From ZC4RG25 sp023428365 (GTDB lineage: Bacteria > Pseudomonadota > Alphaproteobacteria > Rhizobiales > Hyphomicrobiaceae): 64,000 nt of DNA. The notes below the pieces were generated by a model. It was not told where the DNA came from. It searched no databases and saw nothing but the letters and a program-made list of their open reading frames with translations. The stretch is from the NCBI GenBank assembly GCA_050283925.1, contig JBNOAI010000007.1, forward strand, positions 248,001 to 312,000, written 5' to 3'. Below are positions 8,833 through 17,162 of this stretch, one piece after another; within the stretch, counting starts at the first letter, position 1, and each line of letters starts with the position of its first letter. The position numbers were made by a program, and so were the translations under genes.

Positions 8833-9426
8833 ATGTTCACCGGGATCATTACCGACATCGGCGAGATCGTTGCGCGCGACGACGGGCAGTTTTCCATCCG
8901 CTCGTCCTATCCCGCCGCCTCGATCAAGATCGGCGCTTCGATCGCCTGTGATGGCTGCTGTCTGACGGTAACGACCGTCCAGCCGCAGGGCGAAGGCAGC
9001 GTCTTCACGGCCGATGCCTCCAATGAGACCCGCTCAAAGACGACCCTCGATGGCTGGCAACCCGGCATGCGCATCAATCTGGAGAGGGCGCTGACAGCCG
9101 GAGATGAACTCGGCGGCCATATCGTGTCCGGTCATGTCGACGGCAAAGCCATGATTGTCGATATTCAGGAGGATGGCGAAAGCCGCCGCTTCACGTTCGA
9201 GGCGCCTGAGCATCTCGCCCGCTACATCGCGCCCAAGGGCTCGGTTGCGCTCGACGGCACATCGCTGACGGTTAACGAGGTGGCGGGCAACCGCTTCGGC
9301 GTCAACATCATCCCGCACACCTTGACGGTGACGACTTGGGGCGTCAAAACGGCGGGCCAATTCGTAAATCTCGAAATAGATGTGTTCGCGCGCTACGTCG
9401 CGCGGCTGCTGGAGTTCCGCCGGTGA
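8833..9426 (+). CDS. ribE: riboflavin synthase alpha chain
   Basis: A 197-residue enzyme that dismutates two 6,7-dimethyl-8-ribityllumazines to riboflavin. It shows the two-fold repeat of the family. Repeat one starts MFTGIITDIGEI with SIACDGCCLTVT; repeat two has GHIVSGHVDG and SVALDGTSLTVNEVAGNRFGV followed by IIPHTLT. Length is normal. Its stop codon overlaps the ribBA start in GTGA, a translational-coupling arrangement. Confidence 0.95.
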   Translation: MFTGIITDIGEIVARDDGQFSIRSSYPAASIKIGASIACDGCCLTVTTVQPQGEGSVFTADASNETRSKTTLDGWQPGMRINLERALTAGDELGGHIVSGHVDGKAMIVDIQEDGESRRFTFEAPEHLARYIAPKGSVALDGTSLTVNEVAGNRFGVNIIPHTLTVTTWGVKTAGQFVNLEIDVFARYVARLLEFRR

Positions 9427-10580
9427 CCAAGTCGCTCAACAAAGTTACCTATGCGGAAGGGCAGGGCATCCTCTCGTCCACGCCTGAGATCCTGGAAGAT
9501 CTGCGCAACGGCCGCATGGTGCTGCTGGTCGATGCCGAAGACCGTGAGAACGAGGGCGATCTCGTCATTCCGGCGCAGATGGCGACACCTGATGCCATCA
9601 ACTTCATGGCTAAGCACGGACGCGGCCTGATCTGTCTGACCCTGACACGAGACCGCGCTGATCAGCTGCGCCTGGAATCCATGGTGCGATCGAACGGCTC
9701 GCGCATGGGCACGGCTTTCACCGTATCGATCGAGGCGCGTGAGGGGATCTCGACCGGCATTTCAGCGCACGATCGGGCGCGCACAGTCGCCACCGCGATC
9801 GATCCGACCAAGGATCACGAGGACGTCGTTTCGCCCGGCCACGTGTTTCCGCTCGTGGCGCGCGAGGGCGGCGTGCTCGTACGCGGCGGGCATACGGAAG
9901 CGTCCGTCGATCTCGCGCGGCTGGCGGGGCTCTATCCTGCAGCCGTTATCTGCGAGGTCATGAACGATGATGGCACCATGGCGAGGCTGCCGGATCTCGT
10001 CTCATTCGCGCAGCGGCACGGCCTGAAGATCGGTACGATCGAGGATCTGATCGCGTTTCGCCTGCAGAACGATCGCATGGTCAAGCCGGTCGCCCGTCGA
10101 CAGATCGATAGTATGTACGGCGGCAGCTTTGACATGCACGTCTATGAGACGACGGTCGATCCAGTCGAGCATTTGGCGCTCGTGAAAGGCGATCTGTCGA
10201 AACCCGGTCCGGTGCTGGTGCGTGTTCACGCCGTCAATCTCATGTCGGACATCCTGGGCGTTGGCGCCGATACGGATGCCTCCGGTTCGGCGATTGCCCA
10301 GGCCATGCGGGCGATCGAGCAGGAAGGCCGGGGTGTCCTCGTGCTGATCCGTGATCTTCGCCCGCAATCGGTGTCAAAGGCGATCGGCCGGCATGCTGGC
10401 CTGGAACCGCGTAAACCCGAAGGGCACGAAGGCCGGATGGTCGAGATTGGAGTTGGTGCGCAAATCCTGCGCGATCTCGGCGTTCGGGACATGATCCTTC
10501 TCACGAATTCACCATCGTCGATTTACGTCGGTCTGGAAGGCTTCGGCCTCAAGATCGTCGAACAGCGTAGGATCGGTTAA
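9423..10580 (+). CDS. ribBA: RibBA-type protein: 3,4-dihydroxy-2-butanone-4-phosphate synthase with a degenerate GTP cyclohydrolase II domain
   Basis: A 385-residue protein. Residues about 18-215 are a good RibB domain (VDAEDRENEGDLVIPA at 36-51, RGLICLTLT, GTAFTVSIEAREGISTGISAHDRA, GHVFPLVAREGGVLVRGGHTEA). This half makes dihydroxybutanone phosphate from ribulose 5-phosphate. The C-terminal half aligns with RibA, but the zinc-binding segment that normally reads HSECLTGD...RCDCG is HAVNLMSD...TDASG (from His269), so all three Cys ligands are gone. The RQEGRN-type catalytic stretch is also altered. GTP cyclohydrolase II activity is therefore unlikely and a separate RibA should exist elsewhere. 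GTG start overlaps the ribE stop. Confidence 0.9.
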   Translation: MTKSLNKVTYAEGQGILSSTPEILEDLRNGRMVLLVDAEDRENEGDLVIPAQMATPDAINFMAKHGRGLICLTLTRDRADQLRLESMVRSNGSRMGTAFTVSIEAREGISTGISAHDRARTVATAIDPTKDHEDVVSPGHVFPLVAREGGVLVRGGHTEASVDLARLAGLYPAAVICEVMNDDGTMARLPDLVSFAQRHGLKIGTIEDLIAFRLQNDRMVKPVARRQIDSMYGGSFDMHVYETTVDPVEHLALVKGDLSKPGPVLVRVHAVNLMSDILGVGADTDASGSAIAQAMRAIEQEGRGVLVLIRDLRPQSVSKAIGRHAGLEPRKPEGHEGRMVEIGVGAQILRDLGVRDMILLTNSPSSIYVGLEGFGLKIVEQRRIG

Positions 10581-10585
10581 CTGTC

Positions 10586-11101
10586 ATGGCAGGGCGCGCA
10601 CCACGTACCGAAAGCACCCGCGCGTCCGGCGGCGGCCGTGCGCATCGCATTCTGATTATCGAGGGCCGGTTTTACGAGGCCATCTCGGATGAGCTGATGG
10701 CTGGTGCTGTTGCTGAACTCGAGGCGTCCGGGGCCACCTATGATCGCGTTACCGTTCCAGGGGCGCTCGAAATCCCTCAGGTCATCGCACAGGCTGTGTC
10801 GGCGGGACTGATTCCGGACAATGCAGCGAGCGCGCGCTATAGCGGTGTCGTCGCGTTGGGATGCGTCATCCGCGGCGAGACCTCGCATTATGACATCGTC
10901 TGCAACAACGCCAATCACTGGATGATGGAGCTGGCCATTGGCCACAACATTCCAGTCGGCAACGCCATTCTAACTGTCGATACCGAGGAGCAGGCGTTGG
11001 CGCGCGCGCGCGGTGGACGCGAGGGCAAGGGCGGCGATGCGGCACGCGCTTGTCTGAAATTGATTGAGATCGCCCGCCAGTTCCAGGACCAAGTCGAATG
11101 A
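10586..11101 (+). CDS. ribH: 6,7-dimethyl-8-ribityllumazine synthase
   Basis: A 171-residue lumazine synthase, which condenses the RibD-pathway pyrimidine with dihydroxybutanone phosphate. Family motifs include RILIIEGRFYEAISDEL, the substrate loop VPGALEIPQ, GVVALGCVIRGETSHYD and GNAILTVDTEEQA. An N-terminal extension of about 18 basic residues precedes the core. It starts 5 bp after ribBA and overlaps the nusB start by 4 bp (ATGA). Confidence 0.95.
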   Translation: MAGRAPRTESTRASGGGRAHRILIIEGRFYEAISDELMAGAVAELEASGATYDRVTVPGALEIPQVIAQAVSAGLIPDNAASARYSGVVALGCVIRGETSHYDIVCNNANHWMMELAIGHNIPVGNAILTVDTEEQALARARGGREGKGGDAARACLKLIEIARQFQDQVE

Positions 11102-11592
11102 AGCCGGCGAAGAAGGCGACGGGCAAAACGGCGCGCAGCGCATCGCGTGTCGCGGCTGTCCAGGGTCTCTACCAGATGGACATGGCGCAGACCGATCTCA
11201 ACGCGGTCATCAGCGAATTCCGTGGCCTGCGCTTCGAGCAGGCCGAGCCGGACGACGCCATCGCCGGTGCCGATCCGACATTTTTCGCGGAGCTGCTCAA
11301 GGGCGTGGTGCGCCGGCAGCGCGACATCGACCCGATCGTCGATCAGCAACTCGCGGTAGGCTGGCAGCTCGGACGCGTCGATTCCATTCTGCGAGCCATT
11401 CTGCGCGCCGGCGTATTCGAACTTCTGGAGCGTCCGGACGTTCCAGCGAGGGTCGTGATCAACGAGTACATCGACATCGCCCACGCCTTTTTTTCCGAGG
11501 ATGAACCCAAGGTCGTCAATGGTATCCTCGACAAGGTGGCGCGACGTCTGAGGGCGCCGGAATTCGCAGAGAAGCCCGCGCGGGAAAACTAG
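11098..11592 (+). CDS. nusB: transcription antitermination factor NusB
   Basis: A 164-residue all-helical RNA-binding protein acting with NusE (S10) at boxA sites during rRNA antitermination. Recognised by SRVAAVQGLYQMDMAQ near the N-terminus and the C-terminal VVINEYIDIAHAFFSEDEPKVVNGILDKVAR. A basic leader (KPAKKATGKTARSAS) precedes the fold. The ATG overlaps the ribH stop in ATGA, and thiL follows after 14 bp. Confidence 0.95.
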   Translation: MKPAKKATGKTARSASRVAAVQGLYQMDMAQTDLNAVISEFRGLRFEQAEPDDAIAGADPTFFAELLKGVVRRQRDIDPIVDQQLAVGWQLGRVDSILRAILRAGVFELLERPDVPARVVINEYIDIAHAFFSEDEPKVVNGILDKVARRLRAPEFAEKPAREN

Positions 11593-11606
11593 CTGCAGGA
11601 CACCCG

Positions 11607-12617
11607 ATGCCGGATGAGCATGCGATCGCGGGCGAGGATAATCTCATCCAGGCATATTTCGCACCGCTGGCTGCCGGCTTTCCGGGAGCTTTTGGGCTTC
11701 AGGACGATTGCGCCGCACTAACTCCGGAACCCGGCCACGATCTCGTCCTGAACACGGATGCGATTGCCGAAGGCGTCCACTTCCTGCCCGGCGATGCACC
11801 GGCCGATATCGCCTGGAAAGTGCTGGCGGTGAATGTCTCTGATATTGCGGCCAAAGGTGCGAAGCCGGTCGCCTATCTGCTCTCACTGTCGTTTCGGCAG
11901 ATGCCCGAGCGGATGTGGATGAATGACTTCGCAGCCGGATTGCGTGATGCGCAGGAAAGCTTCGGGATCGCGCTTGCCGGTGGTGATACCGACCGCCGGC
12001 CGAACGCGCCTCTCTCTGTAACAGTCATGGCCATCGGGAGTGTCCCTACCGGGCGGATGTTGAGGCGCGGCGGCGGCCGGGCCGGAGATATTCTTTATGT
12101 GTCCGGCACGCTGGGCGATTCCGCGCTGGGCCTGCGGCTGCGTTCCGGTGCCATCGACGAGCAGATCGCAGTAAAGATCGGCGCAGCGGATCGGTCGGTT
12201 CTCGAGCAACGGTATCTGCGCCCGCAGCCGCGTGTTCAGTTGCGGTCGGCGTTGCTCGATCATGCCCGTGCCTCAATGGATATCTCGGACGGCCTCGTGA
12301 AGGATCTGCGCCGGATGTGCCAGGCTTCCGGCATCGGAGCCGAGGTTCGCGCGGATCGTGTTCCGCTCTCGTCCGCAGCGCGGAGCGTTTTAGGGGTGGT
12401 CCCCGACCTTGCGCATTTGCCGCTTTCGGGCGGGGATGACTACGAGATCCTGGCCAGCGTCCCGCCGGAGAAGGCTGCCGCCTTCGAAAGCGCCGCTCTC
12501 ACCGCCGGCGTAGCCGTGACGGCCATCGGCGCGCTCCGGAAGGAAACCAGCGTCGATGTGCGCGATGCCAACGATCAGCCCGTAAATCTCGCCAATCCCG
12601 GTTACGATCACTTCTGA
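11607..12617 (+). CDS. thiL: thiamine-monophosphate kinase
   Basis: A 336-residue ATP-dependent enzyme that makes thiamine diphosphate from thiamine phosphate. It belongs to the AIR-synthase/PurM-like superfamily. Motifs seen are GLQDDCAALTP (metal-binding Asp pair), LNTDAIAEGVHFLP, WKVLAVNVSDIAAKGAKPVAY, ALAGGDTDR and ASMDISDGLVKDL with a C-terminal LSGGDDYEIL. It closes the glyA-to-thiL block. A 265-bp gap without recognisable features separates it from hppA. Confidence 0.94.
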   Translation: MPDEHAIAGEDNLIQAYFAPLAAGFPGAFGLQDDCAALTPEPGHDLVLNTDAIAEGVHFLPGDAPADIAWKVLAVNVSDIAAKGAKPVAYLLSLSFRQMPERMWMNDFAAGLRDAQESFGIALAGGDTDRRPNAPLSVTVMAIGSVPTGRMLRRGGGRAGDILYVSGTLGDSALGLRLRSGAIDEQIAVKIGAADRSVLEQRYLRPQPRVQLRSALLDHARASMDISDGLVKDLRRMCQASGIGAEVRADRVPLSSAARSVLGVVPDLAHLPLSGGDDYEILASVPPEKAAAFESAALTAGVAVTAIGALRKETSVDVRDANDQPVNLANPGYDHF

Positions 12618-12882
12618 GCCGTAATCCGCACGATTTGTGACCATCGAGCCACAGTTTGTAGGGCCGGGTCGCGCCGAACAGACGCTGATAGTCAAAAGTG
12701 ACGTTGTGATCGTGTTGCAACGGCAGAGGTCTTTTGGCATGGTCCCCGCGCTAACTTAGCGCACCGAATCTCAAAAGTTTACGGGAGGGAGCGCAGGCGG
12801 TGGTACACGGGCGACCGTGTCACCAGTTCTGATGCGTCCACACAAGTCCATAGAATAGCCGGCATAAAGGGGAATTCTCACG

Positions 12883-15051
12883 ATGAATAACCTGCTCTGG
12901 GTGATCATCGCCTGCGGGGCGGCATCGCTCGTCTACGCGGTCTTCACCATCCAGTCGCTCATGAGCGCCGATCCTGGCAATGAGAAGATGCAATCCATCG
13001 CGGGTGCAATCCGTGAAGGCGCGCAAGCCTATCTCAATCGCCAGTACACCACGATCGGTATCGTCGGCGTCCTCATTTTCATTCTCGCATGGCTTCTGCT
13101 CGGCAGCCTGACAGCCATTGGTTTCGCCATCGGCGCCGTGTTGTCGGGCTTGGCAGGTTACATCGGCATGAACGTGTCGGTGCGCGCCAACGTCCGCACG
13201 GCACAGGCGGCGACACAGTCGCTGGCGGGTGGTCTCGATATCGCCTTCAAAGCGGGCGCGGTTACCGGCATGCTGGTGGCTGGTCTCGCCCTGCTCGGCG
13301 TCGCGGTCTATTACTTCATCCTCGTCGGCGGCCTTGGTTACAACACGGCAGATCGGGTGGTGATCGACTCGCTGGTTGCGCTGGGCTTCGGTGCATCGCT
13401 GATCTCGATCTTCGCCCGTCTCGGCGGCGGCATCTTCACCAAGGGTGCTGACGTCGGCGGCGATCTCGTCGGCAAGGTCGAGGCCGGTATTCCTGAGGAC
13501 GATCCGCGCAACCCGGCGACCATTGCCGACAACGTGGGTGACAACGTCGGTGACTGCGCCGGTATGGCAGCCGACCTGTTCGAGACCTACGCCGTGACGG
13601 TGGTCGCGACCATGGTGCTGGCGGCGATCTTCTTCCTCGGCCAGCCAAACCTCGCCAATCTGATGGTTTACCCGCTGGCTATCGGCGCAGCGTGTCTCAT
13701 CACGTCGATCGCGGGCACGTTCTTTGTTCGCCTCGGTGCCAACAACTCGATCATGGGGGCGCTGTATCGCGGCTTCATCGCTTCGGCGGTGCTGTCCATC
13801 GCAGGACTGTTCGTGGCGACCCAGTATGTGCTTGGCACATGGGGTGTTGTCGGAACCGCTGCTGGTCGCGAACTCACCGGAACTGATCTGTTCCTGTGCG
13901 GTCTTGCCGGTCTCGCGGTGACTGGTCTCATCGTCTGGATCACCGAGTACTACACGGGGATCGGTTTCCGTCCGGTGCGCTCGATTGCGCAGTCGTCGGT
14001 GACAGGTCACGGCACCAACGTGATCCAGGGCCTCGCGGTGTCTCTTGAGGCCTGCGCGCTGCCGACGATCGTCATCGTCGCCGGCATTCTCGTCACCTAC
14101 AATCTGGCTGGTCTGTTCGGCACGGCTATCGCCACGACTACGATGCTGGGTCTTGCCGGTATGGTGGTGGCGCTGGATGCCTTCGGTCCGGTGACAGATA
14201 ACGCGGGCGGCATCGCCGAGATGGCCGGTCTGCCGAAAGAGGTCCGCCGTTCGACGGACGCTCTGGACGCGGTTGGCAACACCACCAAGGCAGTCACCAA
14301 GGGCTATGCGATCGGCTCTGCCGGTCTCGGCGCGCTGGTGCTGTTCGCGGCCTACAGCTACGACCTGCAGTACTTCATCTCGGAAGCCAATAAGGCTGGG
14401 TCGACCTCGTTCCAGTACTTCAAGGGCGTGCAGCCGGACTTCTCTCTGGCGAATCCCTACGTTGTGGTCGGCTTGCTGCTGGGCGGACTGATCCCGTTCC
14501 TGTTCAGCGGTATGGCGATGACTGCGGTCGGTCGTGCCGGTAGCGCCATCGTCGAAGAAGTTCGTCGTCAGTTCAAGGCCAAGCCGGGCATCATGAAGGG
14601 CACCGAGCGTCCGGACTATGCTGCGGCGGTCGATCTGCTGACACGGGCTGCAATCAAGGAGATGGTGATCCCGTCTCTGCTGCCAGTGCTGTCACCGATC
14701 GTGCTGTTCCTGGTCATCTACTTCGTTGCTGGCGGCGGCGCTGCGGGCAAGAGCGCCGCGTTCTCTGCTGTTGGCGCGATGCTGCTGGGCGTCATCGTGA
14801 CCGGTCTGTTCGTTGCGATCTCGATGACTTCGGGCGGCGGCGCTTGGGACAACGCCAAGAAGTCGTTCGAGGACGGCTTCATCGACAAGGACGGCGTGAA
14901 GCACGTGAAAGGATCAGAGGCGCATAAAGCCTCTGTCACGGGTGACACGGTCGGCGATCCCTACAAGGATACCGCTGGTCCGGCTGTGAACCCTGCCATC
15001 AAGATCACGAACATTGTGGCGCTGCTGCTGTTGGCTGTGCTCGCGCACTAA
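12883..15051 (+). CDS. hppA: membrane-bound proton-translocating pyrophosphatase, K+-independent type
   Basis: A 722-residue polytopic inner-membrane pump with about 16 predicted hydrophobic segments. It couples pyrophosphate hydrolysis to H+ export. The catalytic loop motif is present (GGGIFTKGADVGGDLVGKVE, then DDPRNPATIADNVGDNVGDCAGM), as are the later acidic motifs (DAFGPVTDNAGGIAEM and DTVGDPYKDTAGPAVNP). The residue after GNTT is Lys469 (GNTTKA); family knowledge links Lys here to potassium-independent enzymes and Ala to potassium-dependent ones. It is a single gene with a strong terminator 33 bp downstream. Confidence 0.95.
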   Translation: MNNLLWVIIACGAASLVYAVFTIQSLMSADPGNEKMQSIAGAIREGAQAYLNRQYTTIGIVGVLIFILAWLLLGSLTAIGFAIGAVLSGLAGYIGMNVSVRANVRTAQAATQSLAGGLDIAFKAGAVTGMLVAGLALLGVAVYYFILVGGLGYNTADRVVIDSLVALGFGASLISIFARLGGGIFTKGADVGGDLVGKVEAGIPEDDPRNPATIADNVGDNVGDCAGMAADLFETYAVTVVATMVLAAIFFLGQPNLANLMVYPLAIGAACLITSIAGTFFVRLGANNSIMGALYRGFIASAVLSIAGLFVATQYVLGTWGVVGTAAGRELTGTDLFLCGLAGLAVTGLIVWITEYYTGIGFRPVRSIAQSSVTGHGTNVIQGLAVSLEACALPTIVIVAGILVTYNLAGLFGTAIATTTMLGLAGMVVALDAFGPVTDNAGGIAEMAGLPKEVRRSTDALDAVGNTTKAVTKGYAIGSAGLGALVLFAAYSYDLQYFISEANKAGSTSFQYFKGVQPDFSLANPYVVVGLLLGGLIPFLFSGMAMTAVGRAGSAIVEEVRRQFKAKPGIMKGTERPDYAAAVDLLTRAAIKEMVIPSLLPVLSPIVLFLVIYFVAGGGAAGKSAAFSAVGAMLLGVIVTGLFVAISMTSGGGAWDNAKKSFEDGFIDKDGVKHVKGSEAHKASVTGDTVGDPYKDTAGPAVNPAIKITNIVALLLLAVLAH

Positions 15052-15083
15052 CGACGCTACGCCAATCCGACATGACAATGCAG

Positions 15084-15115
15084 AAGGCCTCGTTTATCGG
15101 GGCCTTTTTGCTTTT
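15084..15115 (+). terminator. rho-independent terminator of hppA
   Basis: AAGGCCTCG (15084-15092), loop TTTAT, CGGGGCCTT (15098-15106) form a 9-bp stem with one T-G wobble, followed by a T-rich tail (TTTGCTTTTT). It begins 33 bp after the hppA stop. Confidence 0.88.
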
Positions 15116-15317
15116 TCAGGGCTGACCACACGAAGCTGTTACGCGTGGAACAGACCGGATGCCGGGATCGCGAGAATATGCCCGTGCCGTTCGGGGAAGT
15201 GTGGCGACGGTAGTGGGACGTGGATCGTGCGCGCGGGGCAAGCGATTGCGTCCCACTTTTTTCATGAAGCATCTACTGAGGAGCCGTAGCGGCTGAGCTT
15301 GCAGGTGGTGCTGCAGC

Positions 15318-15806
15318 TTACTCGCTGAACAGCGGACCCGTATTGCCGAGGTTCCGGAAGATCTGCTTGAACAGGCCGTCTTCGTAGGTGTTCGCCGGTG
15401 GGGTCGAACGGCTGATGAAGTCGAAAACCTTGCCGTCCTTCATTCCGTATTGCGCGATGCGATCGACGCTGCCGGTGCGAGTGAAATAAACCGCGACCAC
15501 TTGCCGGTCGACCTCCTTCGGCGAGAAGAAGGCTGTCTGCGAGGTCGTGTTGGAGAAATAGTAGTAGGCATCGCCGGTTCCGACGGACGAGGTTGTCGTC
15601 GGCGACCCGAGCGTCAGCTTGACCTGATCCTGGCTCATGCCCGGCTGGATCTGCTGCAGGTCCGATTCCTGGAAGTGATGACCGTGCTTGGTGATCGTCG
15701 CGCCGCAAGCTGCCACCATTCCGCTGAGAATGATGGCCGAGAGGAGACCCGAAAAGCGACGCTTTTTCGCCGACGGTCTTGACTGGTCAGCTCGGTATGT
15801 ATTCAT
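15318..15806 (-). CDS. bamE: outer membrane assembly factor BamE (SmpA/OmlA) lipoprotein
   Basis: A 162-residue lipoprotein of the BAM complex, which inserts beta-barrel proteins. A hydrophobic signal (LSAIILSGMVAAC) ends in a lipobox with acylated Cys. The SmpA/OmlA fold follows with LQQIQPGMSQDQVKLTLGSPT, AYYYFSN and VAVYFTRTG. The ATG at 15806 is preferred to a TTG at 15827 because GGAAGGA lies upstream at usable spacing. It is divergent from the cytochrome-chaperone gene, a pairing common in Rhizobiales. Confidence 0.9.
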   Translation of the reverse strand: MNTYRADQSRPSAKKRRFSGLLSAIILSGMVAACGATITKHGHHFQESDLQQIQPGMSQDQVKLTLGSPTTTSSVGTGDAYYYFSNTTSQTAFFSPKEVDRQVVAVYFTRTGSVDRIAQYGMKDGKVFDFISRSTPPANTYEDGLFKQIFRNLGNTGPLFSE

Positions 15807-15943
15807 CCCCGACGCATTCCTTCCCAAGTCTGGGAATCATCGTTGCGCTCCGCTTGCGACCGCATATCCGGCCCCTCACACTTTTGCAACGCGAGGCGAT
15901 AACTTATGCATCGGTCACTGATTTTGCAGGTGCGAGGATTCTG

Positions 15944-16471
15944 ATGCTTACCTGGTGGAGAGGCCGCAGCAAAACCGGCAGAACGGCAACAAACCTTTAT
16001 GGCTCGATCGTGACCGCCGCGCGTCGCGAGCCGTTCTATGTCGCCTACGGTGTCTCAGATACACCGGATGGGCGCTTTGCGCTGCTGGTTGCGCATATGT
16101 TTCTGGTGATGGAGCGTTTGCGCGGTGAAGATGAGGCCGGACAGGAACTGAGCCGCGCGCTGGTTGAGACCTTCGTGACGGACATGGACGATTCGATGCG
16201 CGAAATGGGCGTCGGGGATCTCAGTGTGCCGAAGAAGGTGAAGAAGGCGGCGGGCGCTCTGTACGATAGCGTTGCCGCGATCCGCCAAGTGGCTGACGAG
16301 CCTGAGGAAATATTGGCGAGTGCATTGCGCCAGACGCTGATGCAAGGCGAGACGGAGCCAGCGGCCCTAGCTGTCGCTGCTTACATCAGGCGTGCAGGCA
16401 CGGCGTTGGGTGATCTGCCTTTGGACGAACTCCTGGCTGGGCGTGTGAAATTCGCCGACGTGCAATCGTGA
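15944..16471 (+). CDS. ubiquinol-cytochrome c chaperone family protein (Cbp3-like)
   Basis: A 175-residue protein of the ubiquinol-cytochrome c chaperone family, homologous to mitochondrial Cbp3/UQCC1, which supports assembly of the bc1 complex. Typical segments are LYGSIVTAARREPFYVAYGVSDTPDGRF, HMFLVMERLR and VETFVTDMDDSMREMGVGDLSVPKKVK. The ATG at 15944 gives MLTWWRGRSK, a family-like N-terminus; reading further upstream would add a poorly conserved stretch. It is 13 bp upstream of the DUF177 gene, so the two probably form an operon. Confidence 0.88.
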   Translation: MLTWWRGRSKTGRTATNLYGSIVTAARREPFYVAYGVSDTPDGRFALLVAHMFLVMERLRGEDEAGQELSRALVETFVTDMDDSMREMGVGDLSVPKKVKKAAGALYDSVAAIRQVADEPEEILASALRQTLMQGETEPAALAVAAYIRRAGTALGDLPLDELLAGRVKFADVQS

Positions 16472-16484
16472 AAGGAAGGCTCGC

Positions 16485-16994
16485 ATGACGATTGAGCTGG
16501 ATTGGACGCACGCCTTAACCCAGATCCCCGAGGATGGACTGACGCTGCGTCGCAGCGCGACCCCCGCGCAACGTGCTGAGATCGCCAAAGAACTCGAAAT
16601 TTCGGCGTGCTCGCGACTGGACGTGCGATACGAAATTCGGCCGCTGTCACATGGCCGGTATTTGCTGACGGGCACGATGGTGGCTGATGTGACGCAGAGC
16701 TGCGTCGTCAGCCTGGAGCCTGTCGAGAGCCATATTGAAGAGCCATTGGAGATCGAGTTCCGGCCGGGCGCTCAATCCGAAGCTGATTTTGACGCCTTGG
16801 ACGCCCGGGATATCGAACCTCTCGGCGATACCATTGTGGTCGGGCGTATTGTTTATGAGCTGTTGTCATCGGCCCTTGATCCGTATCCGCGAAAGGAGGG
16901 CGTCGATCTGGACCCGTCTCTCGGCGGCTCGGATGATGCGGAGGCCCGCAATAATCCGTTCGCCGTGTTGAAAAACATGAAACCCAAGGGCTGA
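16485..16994 (+). CDS. DUF177 (YceD-like) protein
   Basis: A 169-residue DUF177 protein. Recognisable parts are ADVTQSCVVSLEPVESHIEEPLEIEF and the C-terminal DLDPSLGG...ARNNPFAVLKNMK. The Escherichia coli homologue YceD lies beside rpmF and plsX and is linked to 23S rRNA accumulation; here plsX follows after 168 bp but no rpmF copy is between them. Start ATG 16485 follows GAAAGGAAGG. Confidence 0.88.
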   Translation: MTIELDWTHALTQIPEDGLTLRRSATPAQRAEIAKELEISACSRLDVRYEIRPLSHGRYLLTGTMVADVTQSCVVSLEPVESHIEEPLEIEFRPGAQSEADFDALDARDIEPLGDTIVVGRIVYELLSSALDPYPRKEGVDLDPSLGGSDDAEARNNPFAVLKNMKPKG

Positions 16995-17162
16995 CGGCGC
17001 ATAAGTGTGGCGTTTCAACCGCATGGCAGGGGATTGCGCCAAGAAAGCCGTTGTCTCGGCTTCGTAAATCGTTATGTTTCGCAGCATCTGTGGGCGGGTC
17101 GAGCCGAGTTCAGGATCTTACCTCCCGCCACCCAAATACGATCGGTGATTTAGGCGACGCCC

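Noticed and set aside
12820..14010. Long open minus-strand frame (about 396 residues) opposite hppA
   Set aside because: It is antisense to a well-recognised pyrophosphatase, is rich in Arg/His/Glu and shows no domain; it reflects the codon bias of high-GC genes.
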